Below, one piece after another: positions 48,777 to 56,162 of a stretch of DNA of 56,162 nt. Both the position numbers and the translations under genes were made by a program. Source of the DNA: DAOUMF01 sp034408935 (GTDB lineage: Bacteria; Chloroflexota; Dehalococcoidia; SM23-28-2; RBG-16-64-32). Under the pieces are notes generated by a model. The model was not told the origin of the DNA, did not search any database, and worked only from the letters and a program-made list of their open reading frames with translations. The stretch is taken from contig DAOUMV010000016.1 of the NCBI GenBank assembly GCA_034408935.1, forward strand, positions 1 to 56,162. The letters are read 5' to 3'. Numbering within the stretch: the stretch's first letter is position 1; every line of letters begins with the position of its first letter.

Positions 48777-49979
48777 CTAGGCGCCCTCCTCCCCCTGCGC
48801 CTGCGCCTGCACCCGTACCGGCAGCCCCCAGATCTGGATGAACCCCGGCGCCGCCGTCCTGTCGTACTGGTCCTCCTTCTCGTACGTCGCCAGCGAGAAA
48901 TCGTACAGGCTCTTCGGCGACTTCCGCCCCACCGCCGTAGCCACGCCCTTGTGCAGCTTCACCCGCACCGTCCCCGTGACGTGCCGCTGCGTGGACTGCA
49001 CGTAGGCCGCCAAGTCCTGATGGTGGGCCGTGAACCACAGTCCGTTGTAGATGATCTCCGCGTACTCCTGCGCGATGCGCGCCTTCAGCCGACGCTGATC
49101 CTTCGACAACGTCAACTGCTCCAGCGCCTCGTGGGCCGCCAGCAGCGTCACGGCCGCCGGCGCCTCGTATATCTCCCTCGACTTGATCCCCACGAGCCGA
49201 TCCTCCACCATGTCTACCCGCCCCACGCCGTGCTCACCCGCCAGCTCGTTGAGCCGCAGCACGAGCGACGCCGGGGCGGTCTCCTTTCCGTCCAGGGACA
49301 CCGGCAACCCCGCCTCGAAGCCGATCTCCACGTAGGCGGGGGTGTCCGGTGCCTCCCCCGGCGACACCGTCCACTGGTAGACGTCCGGCGGCGGCTCCCG
49401 CCATGGGTCCTCCAGCACACCGCACTCAATGCTGCGGCCCCACAGATTCTCGTCGATGGAGTAGGGGCTGTCGCGGGTCACCGGCACGGCAATGGAACGC
49501 TCCTGGGCGTAGGCGATCTCCGCCTCGCGGTCCATGTCCCAGTCCCGCACCGGGGCGACGATGCGCATCTCCGGTGCCAGCGCCTGCACCGCCACGTCGA
49601 ACCGCACCTGATCGTTCCCCTTGCCCGTGCAGCCGTGCCCGACGGCCGTGGCCCCCTCGGCACGTGCCACCTCCGCCAGTTCGCGGGCGATGAGCGGCCG
49701 CGCCAGCGCCGTGGCCAGTGGGTAGTGCCCCTGATAGACGGCCCCGGCCGCCAGCGCCGGGAAGGCGAAATGGCGCACGAACGTGTCTTGAGCCTCCCGC
49801 CAGACGAACTTGGCCGCCCCCGCCGCCAGCGCCCGCGACTGCACTTCCTCCCGCTGCCGCTGCATCCCCACGTCTACGGTAAGGGCGATCACCTCGTAGC
49901 CGCGCTCCTCCTTGAGCCAGCGCACGGCGACAGAGGTGTCCAGCCCGCCCGAATAGGCGAGCACTACCTTCTCAGCCAT
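48777..49979 (-). CDS. argG: Argininosuccinate synthase
   Basis: 400 residues, complete. The PP-loop VVLAYSGGLDTSVAVRWL (about 5-22) binds ATP. GHGCTGKGNDQVRFDVAVQA, DSPYSIDENLWGRSIECGVL and DMVEDRLVGIKSREIYEAPA are typical. It joins citrulline and aspartate. It follows argD by 9 bp. Confidence 0.96.
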   Translation of the reverse strand: MAEKVVLAYSGGLDTSVAVRWLKEERGYEVIALTVDVGMQRQREEVQSRALAAGAAKFVWREAQDTFVRHFAFPALAAGAVYQGHYPLATALARPLIARELAEVARAEGATAVGHGCTGKGNDQVRFDVAVQALAPEMRIVAPVRDWDMDREAEIAYAQERSIAVPVTRDSPYSIDENLWGRSIECGVLEDPWREPPPDVYQWTVSPGEAPDTPAYVEIGFEAGLPVSLDGKETAPASLVLRLNELAGEHGVGRVDMVEDRLVGIKSREIYEAPAAVTLLAAHEALEQLTLSKDQRRLKARIAQEYAEIIYNGLWFTAHHQDLAAYVQSTQRHVTGTVRVKLHKGVATAVGRKSPKSLYDFSLATYEKEDQYDRTAAPGFIQIWGLPVRVQAQAQGEEGA

Positions 49980-49988
49980 GGGAAACCC

Positions 49989-51191
49989 TCACTTCGGCGT
50001 GCCCGCCTCTATTCGTCCCAGTACGCGATCCACGATCTCCACCACCCGGTCCAGCTCCTCCTCCGTGATCGTCAGAGGCGGCATCAGCCGCAACGCCGTG
50101 GGCTTCACGTTGTTGGCCAGGAGCCCCTCCTCCAGGCACAGACGCACCGCCTCCTCCGCCACCTCCCGGTCCAGCTCCATGGCCCAGAGCAACCCCTTGC
50201 CGCGCACCTCCGTCACCATCGGGTGACGGTCCGCCAGCGAGCGCAGGCGCCGCTCCACGTGTTCGCCTTTCTTCGCCACCTCTCCGGGCAGGTCATTGTC
50301 GATCATGTAGTTGAGCACCGTATAGCCCACGGTCGTGGCCAGGGGGTTTCCCCCGAACGTCGTGCCGTGCTCCCCCAGGGTCAGCGCCGCGCAGTGGTCC
50401 TTGGCCAGGAACGCCCCGATGGGAAAGCCGCCCCCCAGACCCTTCGCAACCGCCATCACATCCACCTCGATGCCGTACAACTGGTGGGCGAACAGCGCCC
50501 CCGTCCGGCCCATCCCCGTCTGAACCTCGTCCACCATCAGCAGGATGCCAGCCTCGTCGCACCAGGCGCGCACCTGCGGAAAGTACTCATCGTCGGGAAC
50601 GTTGACGCCGCCCTCGCCCTGGATCACCTCCAGGAGGACGGCCACCGTCTTACCGGTCGTCGCCCGCTTGATCGCCTCCACGTCGTTGAACGGCACTCGC
50701 ACGAACCCTTCCACCAGCGGCGTAAACGGCGCGCGGTACTTTTCCGTGGCCGTAGCGGTGATCGTGGCCAGGGTACGGCCGTGGAAGGCACCCTCCGCTA
50801 CGATGATCTCGTAGGCGCCGTCTCGCCTCTCCTTCCCCCACTTGCGGGCCACCTTGATGCACCCCTCCACCGCTTCTCCCCCGCTGTTGCAGAAGAACAC
50901 TTTGTCCAGGCAGGTGTGCTCGCACAGGAGCTGCGCCAGCCTTATCTGGGGCACCGTGTAGTAGTAGTTAGACACCTGCATCAGGGACGGCGCCTGCTCC
51001 TGAATGGCCTTGACCACCTGCGGATGGCAGTGGCCCAGGCTCACCGAAGCGATCCCTGCCACGCAGTCCAGGTACTCGCGGCCGTCCTCGCCCCAGACGC
51101 GGCTGCCCTCACCCCGCACCAGGGTCACCGGCAGTCGTTTCCCCGTGGGGAAGAAGTACCTGCTTTCCAGTTCTGCCCAGTTCTCGCTCAT
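49989..51191 (-). CDS. argD: Acetylornithine aminotransferase
   Basis: 400 residues, class III aminotransferase. Markers include YLDCVAGIASVSLGHCHPQV (about 41-60), VFFCNSGGEAVEGCIKVARK, GAFHGRTLATITATA, LLMVDEVQTGMGRTGALFAH and the PLP Lys in MAVAKGLGGGFPIGAFL. It converts N-acetylglutamate semialdehyde to acetylornithine. It sits 10 bp after argB. Confidence 0.94.
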   Translation of the reverse strand: MSENWAELESRYFFPTGKRLPVTLVRGEGSRVWGEDGREYLDCVAGIASVSLGHCHPQVVKAIQEQAPSLMQVSNYYYTVPQIRLAQLLCEHTCLDKVFFCNSGGEAVEGCIKVARKWGKERRDGAYEIIVAEGAFHGRTLATITATATEKYRAPFTPLVEGFVRVPFNDVEAIKRATTGKTVAVLLEVIQGEGGVNVPDDEYFPQVRAWCDEAGILLMVDEVQTGMGRTGALFAHQLYGIEVDVMAVAKGLGGGFPIGAFLAKDHCAALTLGEHGTTFGGNPLATTVGYTVLNYMIDNDLPGEVAKKGEHVERRLRSLADRHPMVTEVRGKGLLWAMELDREVAEEAVRLCLEEGLLANNVKPTALRLMPPLTITEEELDRVVEIVDRVLGRIEAGTPK

Positions 51192-51201
51192 GACACTCCG
51201 T

Positions 51202-51975
51202 TCATCCTACCACTGTGCCCGTTCTCTCTTCGATAGCCTCAATCAGCGCCCCCGCCCGGCGGCCGTCGGCGATGACGCTGCGGCAGCCCGATCCGGCCGC
51301 CCGAAGACAGGCATCCATCTTTGGAATCATCCCCCCTTGGACAACGCCAGCCTCGCTCAGGGCGTTAGCCTGAGCCGGGGACAAGGCCTTGAGGATCTGG
51401 CCGTCCTCGTCGCGGATGCCGGGGACGTCGGTGAGGAAGATCAGCCAACGAGCGGCCAGCGCCTCCGCCACCGCCCCCGCCGCGGTATCGGCGTTTACGT
51501 TCAGGAGTTGGCTTGTGAGCATCCCATCTCGCCATTCGGCAGCGATGGGTGCCACCACCGGCACGGACCCGCCGTCCAGCAGGTCCAGCGGCGGCCGCGT
51601 ATTCACCTCCACCACCTCGCCCACGAACCCCAGCTTCTCGTCGAGAAGCCGCGCCTTGAGCAGGCCACCGTCGGCCCCCGATAGGCCCACCGCACGGCCG
51701 CCTGCGGCACTCAGCGCGGCCACCAGCTTCTTGTTCACCAACCCTGCCAGCACCGCCACCACCACCTCTAGCGTCCGCTCGTCGGTCACTCGCAGCCCCC
51801 GCTCGAAGCGAGTCGGTACCTCGTGCAGCTTCAGCCACTCGCTGATCAGCGCACCGCCGCCATGCACGACCACCGGCCTCAGGCCGCGCCGCTGCAGGGC
51901 CACGACGTCCTGCAGCGTAGTGTCGTGGGTCCCCAGCGTGGACCCGCCTATCTTCGCGACCAGAATGTCAGACAT
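51202..51975 (-). CDS. argB: Acetylglutamate kinase
   Basis: 257 residues, amino-acid kinase fold. VAKIGGSTLGTHDTTLQDVV, VVVHGGGALISEWLKL, GLRVTDERTLEVVVAVLAG, VNADTAAGAVAEALAARWLI and LTDVPGIRDEDGQILKALSP match ArgB. Shorter than the arginine-inhibited hexameric form (no N-terminal helix), so it may lack strong allosteric feedback; transcriptional control at argC would then matter more (inference). Confidence 0.93.
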   Translation of the reverse strand: MSDILVAKIGGSTLGTHDTTLQDVVALQRRGLRPVVVHGGGALISEWLKLHEVPTRFERGLRVTDERTLEVVVAVLAGLVNKKLVAALSAAGGRAVGLSGADGGLLKARLLDEKLGFVGEVVEVNTRPPLDLLDGGSVPVVAPIAAEWRDGMLTSQLLNVNADTAAGAVAEALAARWLIFLTDVPGIRDEDGQILKALSPAQANALSEAGVVQGGMIPKMDACLRAAGSGCRSVIADGRRAGALIEAIEERTGTVVG

Positions 51976-51996
51976 CCCTGACCAATCCGTACACCA

Positions 51997-53232
51997 TTAT
52001 GTCGTGTATAGGCTGTTCAGGCGCACGTACTCTTCCGTCAGGTCCGACCCCCAGGCCATCGCCGTGTCATCGCCGAGGCCCAGATCCACGCGAAAGCGCA
52101 CCTCCAGCGCCTCGAAGTATGGCTTCGCTTCACCCTCATCCAGCGGCTGCGGCGAGCCGTCCTTCAGGAGGCAAAGCTCGCCGCCCTGGGCGTCCACCAG
52201 ACACAGAGTCGTCCTCGCTTCCTCCATGCGGCAGCCGGAGTTGCCCACCGCCGCCAGCACGCGACCCCAGTTGGGGTCGTGGCCGTACACCGCCGTCTTC
52301 ACCGCCAGCGACCGCACCACCTCCCGCGCCGCCCGGCGCGCGTCCTCCAGCGACGCCGCACCCACCACCGTCGTCTCGACGACCTTGGTGCCGCCCTCGG
52401 CGTCGGCCACGATCGCCTTCGCCAGGTCGGTGCACACCTGCGTTAGCGCCGAAGCGAAGACGGGCGCCCGGGCATGGCCTTCGCTGATCTCCTCGCCGCC
52501 GGCGAGGCCGTTGGCCATGACCACCACCATGTCGTTGGTACTGGTGTCGCTGTCCACATCGATCATGTTGAACGACACGTCCACCGCCTCCTTCAGCGTC
52601 CGGGACAGGAACGGCGCCGCCACCGGAGCGTCGGTGGTGACGAAGGCCAGCATCGTCGCCATATTGGGGTGGATCATCCCCGCCCCCTTGCAGGCCCCGC
52701 CAAGCGTGTACCTCTCGAACCGCACCGCCGACTGCTTGGGGCGGGTGTCCGTGGTCATGATCCCCTGAGCGAACGCCAGCCCGCCGCCCGCCGACAGCTC
52801 GATCGCCTCGACCCCGTGGCGCATGCGCTCCATCGGCAGGAACGTCCCGATGACCCCGGTGGAGGCCACCACCACATCGTGCGGATCCAGTCCCAGCTTG
52901 GCGGCGGCGAGTTGCGCCATCTCCACCGCGTCCCGCACACCCCGCTCGCCCGTAGCGGCGTTAGCGCATCCGCTGCAGCCGATGACCGCCTGCGCGCTAC
53001 CGTCGGCCAGGTGCTTCCGAGTGATCACAACCGGCGCCGCCACGACATTGCACTGGGTGTAGACGCCCGCCGCCGTGCACGGCACCTCCGAGTACAGCAG
53101 CGCCACGTCTAGCTTGTCCCAGTTCTCCCTCATGCGCGCCCGCACCGCCCCCGCCACGAACCCCTTGGCGCTCGATATGCCGCCCTCGGCGACCTCCTCG
53201 ATTCTCTCGCTCATGGCTGCCTCAGAATACAC
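51997..53232 (-). CDS. argJ: Bifunctional ornithine acetyltransferase/N-acetylglutamate synthase
   Basis: 411 residues from a GTG with AGGAGG 7 nt upstream; an ATG 18 bp later is also possible. The self-cleavage site is KGAGMIHPNMATMLAFVTTD, where the conserved Thr starts the beta chain. ISSAKGFVAGAVRARMRENW, QAVIGCSGCANAATGERG and FNMIDVDSDTSTNDMVVVMA are typical. It recycles acetyl groups from acetylornithine to glutamate, so no argA or argE is required. Confidence 0.95.
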   Translation of the reverse strand: MYSEAAMSERIEEVAEGGISSAKGFVAGAVRARMRENWDKLDVALLYSEVPCTAAGVYTQCNVVAAPVVITRKHLADGSAQAVIGCSGCANAATGERGVRDAVEMAQLAAAKLGLDPHDVVVASTGVIGTFLPMERMRHGVEAIELSAGGGLAFAQGIMTTDTRPKQSAVRFERYTLGGACKGAGMIHPNMATMLAFVTTDAPVAAPFLSRTLKEAVDVSFNMIDVDSDTSTNDMVVVMANGLAGGEEISEGHARAPVFASALTQVCTDLAKAIVADAEGGTKVVETTVVGAASLEDARRAAREVVRSLAVKTAVYGHDPNWGRVLAAVGNSGCRMEEARTTLCLVDAQGGELCLLKDGSPQPLDEGEAKPYFEALEVRFRVDLGLGDDTAMAWGSDLTEEYVRLNSLYTT

Positions 53233-53257
53233 GACCCTTCCTCCTACGGGTAGACCG

Positions 53258-54289
53258 CTACGGGTAAACCGCCGGGGCCTCTAGGCCGGTCGTCTCCGGC
53301 AACCCCAGCATGGCGTTCATGTTCTGGATCGCCTGGCCGGCCGCGCCCTTGACCAGGTTGTCGATGACGCTGACCACCACCAGCCGCTCCGTTCGCGGGT
53401 CGACGGTGGGATAGACCAAGCACATGTTGCTCCCGGCCACCTGCTTCGTGGCCGGCGGCGAGTCCACCACCCGCACGAACGGCTCGCCCTCGTAGAACTG
53501 CCCGTACAGCTCTCGGGCTTCCTCGCCGCTGCTCACCTTTCCCGCGGCCAGTGGCGCGTAGCAGGTGGAGAGAATGCCTCGCGACATGGGGATCAGATGC
53601 GGCGTGAACGTCACCTTGGGCCTGGGCGCGCCCTCCCCCGGCCACATCGCCGCCAGCTCCTGCACCATCTCCGGCAGGTGGCGATGCCCCGCCAGCCCAT
53701 AGGCCGACACGCTCTCGTCCGCCTCCGCGAAGTGGTAGGTGAGGCCGAGAGAGCGGCCTGCCCCTGAGATTCCGGACTTGGAGTCGACGATCACCTCGGG
53801 GCCGACGACGCCCGCCTTCACCGCCGGCGCCAGCGCCAGCAGAGCGCTCGTCGGGTAGCAGCCGGGGTTGGCGATTAGCCGCGACGTTCGCACCGCCTCT
53901 CGGTTCAGCTCGGTCAGCCCGTAAGCGGCCCTTGGCAGCAGGTCCGGCGCGGGGTGCTCCACCCCGTACCACTGGGCGTACTCCTGGGGGTCGCGCAGGC
54001 GGAAATCGGCGCTTATGTCGACTACCGGGACGCCCGCCCGCACCATCGGCGCCAGTGCCTCGGCGCTGGCCGCGTGGGGCAGCGCCGAGAACACGAAATC
54101 GACGTTGCCCACCTCCTCGCCGATGGTCAGGTCGTGGCAGGCCAGGTGGGGGAACACCTCGGCCAGGGGCTTGCCGGCGGCGCTGCGACCGCTGACGCCG
54201 GTCAGTCGCGCCTCCGGGTGGACATGGAGGAGCCGCGCCAGCTCCGCGCCGGCGTAGCCCGTCACGTTGATGATGCCTACCCTTACCAT
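53258..54289 (-). CDS. argC: N-acetyl-gamma-glutamyl-phosphate reductase
   Basis: 343 residues from MVRVGIINVTGYAGAELARL; GGGAGG lies 5 nt before this ATG, so an earlier in-frame start at 54322 is rejected, as it would lie in the terminator hairpin. The NAD(P) motif is VTGYAGAELARLLHVH, the catalytic Cys is in LIANPGCYPTSALLAL, and GISGAGRSLG and HLIPMSRGILSTCYAPL are typical. It is the first gene of argC-J-B-D-G and stands just after an attenuator-like leader. Confidence 0.95.
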   Translation of the reverse strand: MVRVGIINVTGYAGAELARLLHVHPEARLTGVSGRSAAGKPLAEVFPHLACHDLTIGEEVGNVDFVFSALPHAASAEALAPMVRAGVPVVDISADFRLRDPQEYAQWYGVEHPAPDLLPRAAYGLTELNREAVRTSRLIANPGCYPTSALLALAPAVKAGVVGPEVIVDSKSGISGAGRSLGLTYHFAEADESVSAYGLAGHRHLPEMVQELAAMWPGEGAPRPKVTFTPHLIPMSRGILSTCYAPLAAGKVSSGEEARELYGQFYEGEPFVRVVDSPPATKQVAGSNMCLVYPTVDPRTERLVVVSVIDNLVKGAAGQAIQNMNAMLGLPETTGLEAPAVYP

Positions 54290-54301
54290 GGCGTCCTCCC
54301 G

Positions 54302-54338
54302 AAAAACGAATCGCCCCACCACTTGCAGCGGTGGGGCG
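54302..54338 (-). terminator. Terminator hairpin of the argC attenuator
   Basis: On the minus strand CGCCCCACC and GGTGGGGCG (54312-54338) pair perfectly and extend by G-U and C-G to an 11-bp stem around a TGCAA loop. ATTCG and then TTTTT (54302-54306) follow, directly before the argC ribosome binding site. The 5' arm (CCCACCGC, 54335-54328) can alternatively pair with GCGGTGGG at 54399-54392 in the leader peptide coding region, an antiterminator. Confidence 0.7.
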
Positions 54339-54364
54339 TCCGGTCTGCGGCCTGCTGTCGACTG

Positions 54365-54451
54365 CTAGCGACTGTCCGCGGGCACAGGGAACCCACCGCC
54401 GAACGACGGTCGCGGTCGCGGTCGGGCGTCCCTCATGCACACGTCAGTCAT
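54365..54451 (-). CDS. Arginine-rich leader peptide of argC
   Basis: A 28-codon frame starts 9 nt after the -10 box and ends 26 nt before the terminator hairpin. It begins MTDVCMRDARPRPRPSFGGG and ends with Arg before TAG. Five of 28 residues are Arg, three in a row of CGA-Pro codons (CGA CCG CGA CCG CGA CCG). Immediately downstream, in-frame GGC GGT GGG supplies the antiterminator strand. Ribosome stalling at the Arg-Pro codons when charged tRNA-Arg is low would expose that strand. There is no ribosome binding site; the near-leaderless position may allow translation. Confidence 0.65.
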   Translation of the reverse strand: MTDVCMRDARPRPRPSFGGGFPVPADSR

Positions 54452-54460
54452 GATGGCGAA

Positions 54461-54489
54461 AGGATACGAGTTTGTGAAGCCCGTGTCAA
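54461..54489 (-). promoter_or_regulatory. argC: argC operon promoter
   Basis: On the minus strand TTGACA (54484-54489) is followed after exactly 17 bp by TATCCT (54461-54466). It begins 3 bp before the stop codon of the radical SAM gene (54492 onward) and precedes the Arg-rich leader frame. Both hexamers are good, so this is the strongest promoter candidate in the arginine region. Confidence 0.8.
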
Positions 54490-54491
54490 GC

Positions 54492-55406
54492 CTAGTCCGC
54501 GAAGCGCCACAGCCCGTGCCGTCGCGCCGATGCCAGCGCGCTGCGGTACTCTTCTGCGGTGAGCCGCCGCGACAGCTCCGGGTAACGCAGCGCCTTGTGC
54601 TCCGGCCGGTACTGCGCCATCACGTTCACGTAGCTGTCCGGCGACAGCTCCTCGGCGATGAACCGCATCACCTCGTCGCTCCCCGCCAGGTTCTGCGGCA
54701 GAACCAAGTGCCGGATGACCAGCCCCCGTACGGCAACGCCATCATCGACCACTAGATCCCCCACCTGTCGGTGCATCTCCCTCACCGCCGCCTTCGCCGT
54801 CTCGTAGTAGCCCTTGACGATGGAGTAGCGCCCCGCCGTCCTGTCGTCCGAGTACTTGATGTCGGGCATGTAGATGTCGACCACGCCGTCCAGCAGCCTC
54901 AACTCCTCGATGGAGTCGTAGCCGCCGGTGTTGTACACCAGCGGCACCCGCAGGCCGCCGTCGATGGCGTGCGGCAGCGCCGCCAGGATCTGTGGCACGT
55001 AGACGGTGGGCGAGACGAAGTTCACGTTGTGGCAGCCCGCCCCCTGCAGCCGCAGCATCACCTCCGCCAGTTGCGGCGGCTCCATCTCCTGCCCCGTCCG
55101 GATCTGTGATATCTCCCAGTTCTGGCAGTACACGCAGGCCAGGTTACAGGAAGCGAGGAAGATCGTCCCCGATCCGCCATGCCCCACCAGCACCGGCTCC
55201 TCCCCGAAGTGCAGATGCGCTGAGAACACGAGCGCCCGGCAGCCCACGCGGCAGAAGCCGCGCCGATCATCGGCCGCCCGATCCACTTTGCAGTGGCGCG
55301 GACACACCCGGCAGGGCAGGTGCATCAGCTCCCAGGCGGCCTCGACCCGGCGGCCCAGCTCCTCCCGGCTCAACTCCAGATACGAAGGCCCCGTCGCCGT
55401 CACCAT
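54492..55406 (-). CDS. Radical SAM protein, pyruvate formate-lyase activating enzyme-like (COG1313)
   Basis: 304 residues from MVTATGPSYLEL; an alternative ATG at 55430 lacks support. The radical SAM cluster is CNLACVYCQNWEISQ (about 107-121 counted from the upstream ATG). An N-terminal Cys-rich CRVCPRHCKVD ... RRGFCRVGC (about 40-64) binds another metal or cluster, typical of the PflX-like COG1313 family. FVSPTVYVPQILAALPHAI follows. The substrate is unknown. The -10 box TATCCT (55416-55421) lies exactly 9 nt before this ATG. Confidence 0.82.
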   Translation of the reverse strand: MVTATGPSYLELSREELGRRVEAAWELMHLPCRVCPRHCKVDRAADDRRGFCRVGCRALVFSAHLHFGEEPVLVGHGGSGTIFLASCNLACVYCQNWEISQIRTGQEMEPPQLAEVMLRLQGAGCHNVNFVSPTVYVPQILAALPHAIDGGLRVPLVYNTGGYDSIEELRLLDGVVDIYMPDIKYSDDRTAGRYSIVKGYYETAKAAVREMHRQVGDLVVDDGVAVRGLVIRHLVLPQNLAGSDEVMRFIAEELSPDSYVNVMAQYRPEHKALRYPELSRRLTAEEYRSALASARRHGLWRFAD

Positions 55407-55415
55407 CCCACCCAC

Positions 55416-55421
55416 AGGATA
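55416..55421 (-). promoter_or_regulatory. -10 box of the radical SAM gene
   Basis: TGC-TATCCT on the minus strand (TGC at 55422-55424), with 9 nt between the hexamer and the ATG at 55406. The transcript would begin about 3 nt before the start codon. Confidence 0.5.
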
Positions 55422-55516
55422 GCACCGCATGTGTGCGTGCGCAGGACCGGCCGACAGCCCTGCCCCTTTCGACCTTCAGCGAACCGCTTCGGCTCCATCA
55501 CACGTTCGTAAAGTGC

Positions 55517-56128
55517 ATGGCGCGCGTCTCCTTAGATATGAGCAGCACTGAACCGACTCACGAGCCTAGCGTTTCAGGGACGATCGTCGCTGTCGTCACA
55601 CTGATCTGGCTGTTCCTGGAGCTGCTTCTCGCCAGCGAGCCAATGATCGACCCCTTTCTGGATATGCTGCAGTTATGGTTCTTCGGGCTAGCTCTAGGCC
55701 TAGCTCTGGCTTGGCTCTTTCTCCTCGTTCCTGCGGGGTATCGATCCTTGAGGACGTCCAGCAGGGGAAACAGGAACAAGGTGATCGCATATCTAATCCC
55801 CTTCCCGCTGGCCGTCATTCTGCTGTTGTCACTGGTGCACTTTGAGATCCCCCTCAAAATCCGATTCGAGCTGAGCGAGGGAGCGCTGTCAGACTTCGCC
55901 GAACAGCACGTGAACACGGACGGCGAATCCTTCTCGGGAAGCGAGTGGGTAGGGCTGTTCAAAGTCGATAACGTCTTTCGGCGGAATGGCTGCTTGATCT
56001 TGCAGACGCATCGCTTCATCGACGAGGAGGGGGGCCTCGCCTATTGCACCGGCAGCCTTCCGAGCAGTCCAACTGTGCATATGTACCATTTGAAGGGCCC
56101 GTGGTGGAGGTACAGGAACATCCACTAG
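55517..56128 (+). CDS. Three-helix membrane protein of unknown function
   Basis: 203 residues (196 if translation starts at the ATG at 55538). Three hydrophobic segments (SGTIVAVVTLIWLFLELLLA, LQLWFFGLALGLALAWLFLL, VIAYLIPFPLAVILLLSLVH) precede a soluble C-terminal domain. It includes SGSEWVGLFKVDNVFRRNG and TVHMYHLKGPWWRYR. No family recognised. Codon use is visibly less C/G-biased than that of the arginine genes, so it may be recently acquired. No good ribosome binding site. Confidence 0.6.
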   Translation: MARVSLDMSSTEPTHEPSVSGTIVAVVTLIWLFLELLLASEPMIDPFLDMLQLWFFGLALGLALAWLFLLVPAGYRSLRTSSRGNRNKVIAYLIPFPLAVILLLSLVHFEIPLKIRFELSEGALSDFAEQHVNTDGESFSGSEWVGLFKVDNVFRRNGCLILQTHRFIDEEGGLAYCTGSLPSSPTVHMYHLKGPWWRYRNIH

Positions 56129-56162
56129 CTTCATACGAGGCGGCGGCCAGAGCGGCCGGCTG

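Noticed and set aside
48603..51236. 877-codon plus-strand open frame opposite argG and argD
   Set aside because: It lies wholly antisense to two textbook enzymes; its composition (His/Arg/Leu-rich) is what GC-rich codon bias on the other strand produces.

Overview
The window is a GC-rich bacterial chromosome segment with strong C/G third-position bias and many ATGA start/stop overlaps. It fits a monoderm Chloroflexota lineage, perhaps Dehalococcoidia-like. The reasons are a Tad pilus locus with no secretin gene, separate cofG and cofH genes for coenzyme F420, a RecG with a long N-terminal extension, and a cyclic (ArgJ) arginine pathway. The taxonomic call is inference; no rRNA or tRNA gene was seen.

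Layout. 1-10247 (minus strand): a Tad/Flp pilus operon with two Flp pilins, TadE, a TadG-like vWA protein, CpaB, CpaE, TadA, TadB and TadC. It is followed by two XRE regulators, a DUF192 protein and a 59-residue protein that repeats the regulators' C-terminal motif. A prepilin peptidase gene (10248) reads the other way. 11087-12755: a compositionally different cassette of two DUF488 proteins and a likely dual-OB protein. 12770-15107: a two-subunit CoA transferase with a deazaflavin-dependent nitroreductase gene lodged between its subunits. 15114-19504: F420 genes cofE and npdG (minus) and cofG-cofH (plus). 19632-28331: a lipoprotein, a predicted metallopeptidase, two tandem amino-acid permeases, a class A PBP and a methyltransferase. 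28448-30213: gatC-gatA. 30218-31515: a second foreign-looking cassette, a TIR-like protein with a possible TBP-like N-domain plus RNase HI. 31519-37466: a toroid-fold protein, a D-threonine-aldolase-like enzyme, a methyltransferase, an aminotransferase, and a DUF4097-adenylate cyclase operon behind a perfect CRP-type site. 37485-45051 (minus): fakA-fakB(degV)-recG, then argS and an inositol-phosphatase-like gene. 45316: rpmB. 45532-54289 (minus): rpe, argH, HAD, DUF7662-like, argG, argD, argB, argJ, argC. 54492-56128: a radical SAM protein and a membrane protein.

The most notable signal is upstream of argC (54302-54489). A consensus promoter is followed by a short Arg-rich reading frame carrying an Arg-Pro-Arg-Pro-Arg-Pro run. 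Next comes an 8-nt segment complementary to one arm of a strong hairpin, and then a T-run just before the argC ribosome binding site. This has the architecture of a ribosome-mediated arginine attenuator. Four starts in the window (the leader peptide, argH, the DUF4097 gene and the radical SAM gene) have a -10 hexamer exactly 9 nt before ATG and no ribosome binding site in a normal position, which suggests leaderless or near-leaderless transcripts. All function calls come from reading translated motifs; no database search was run.
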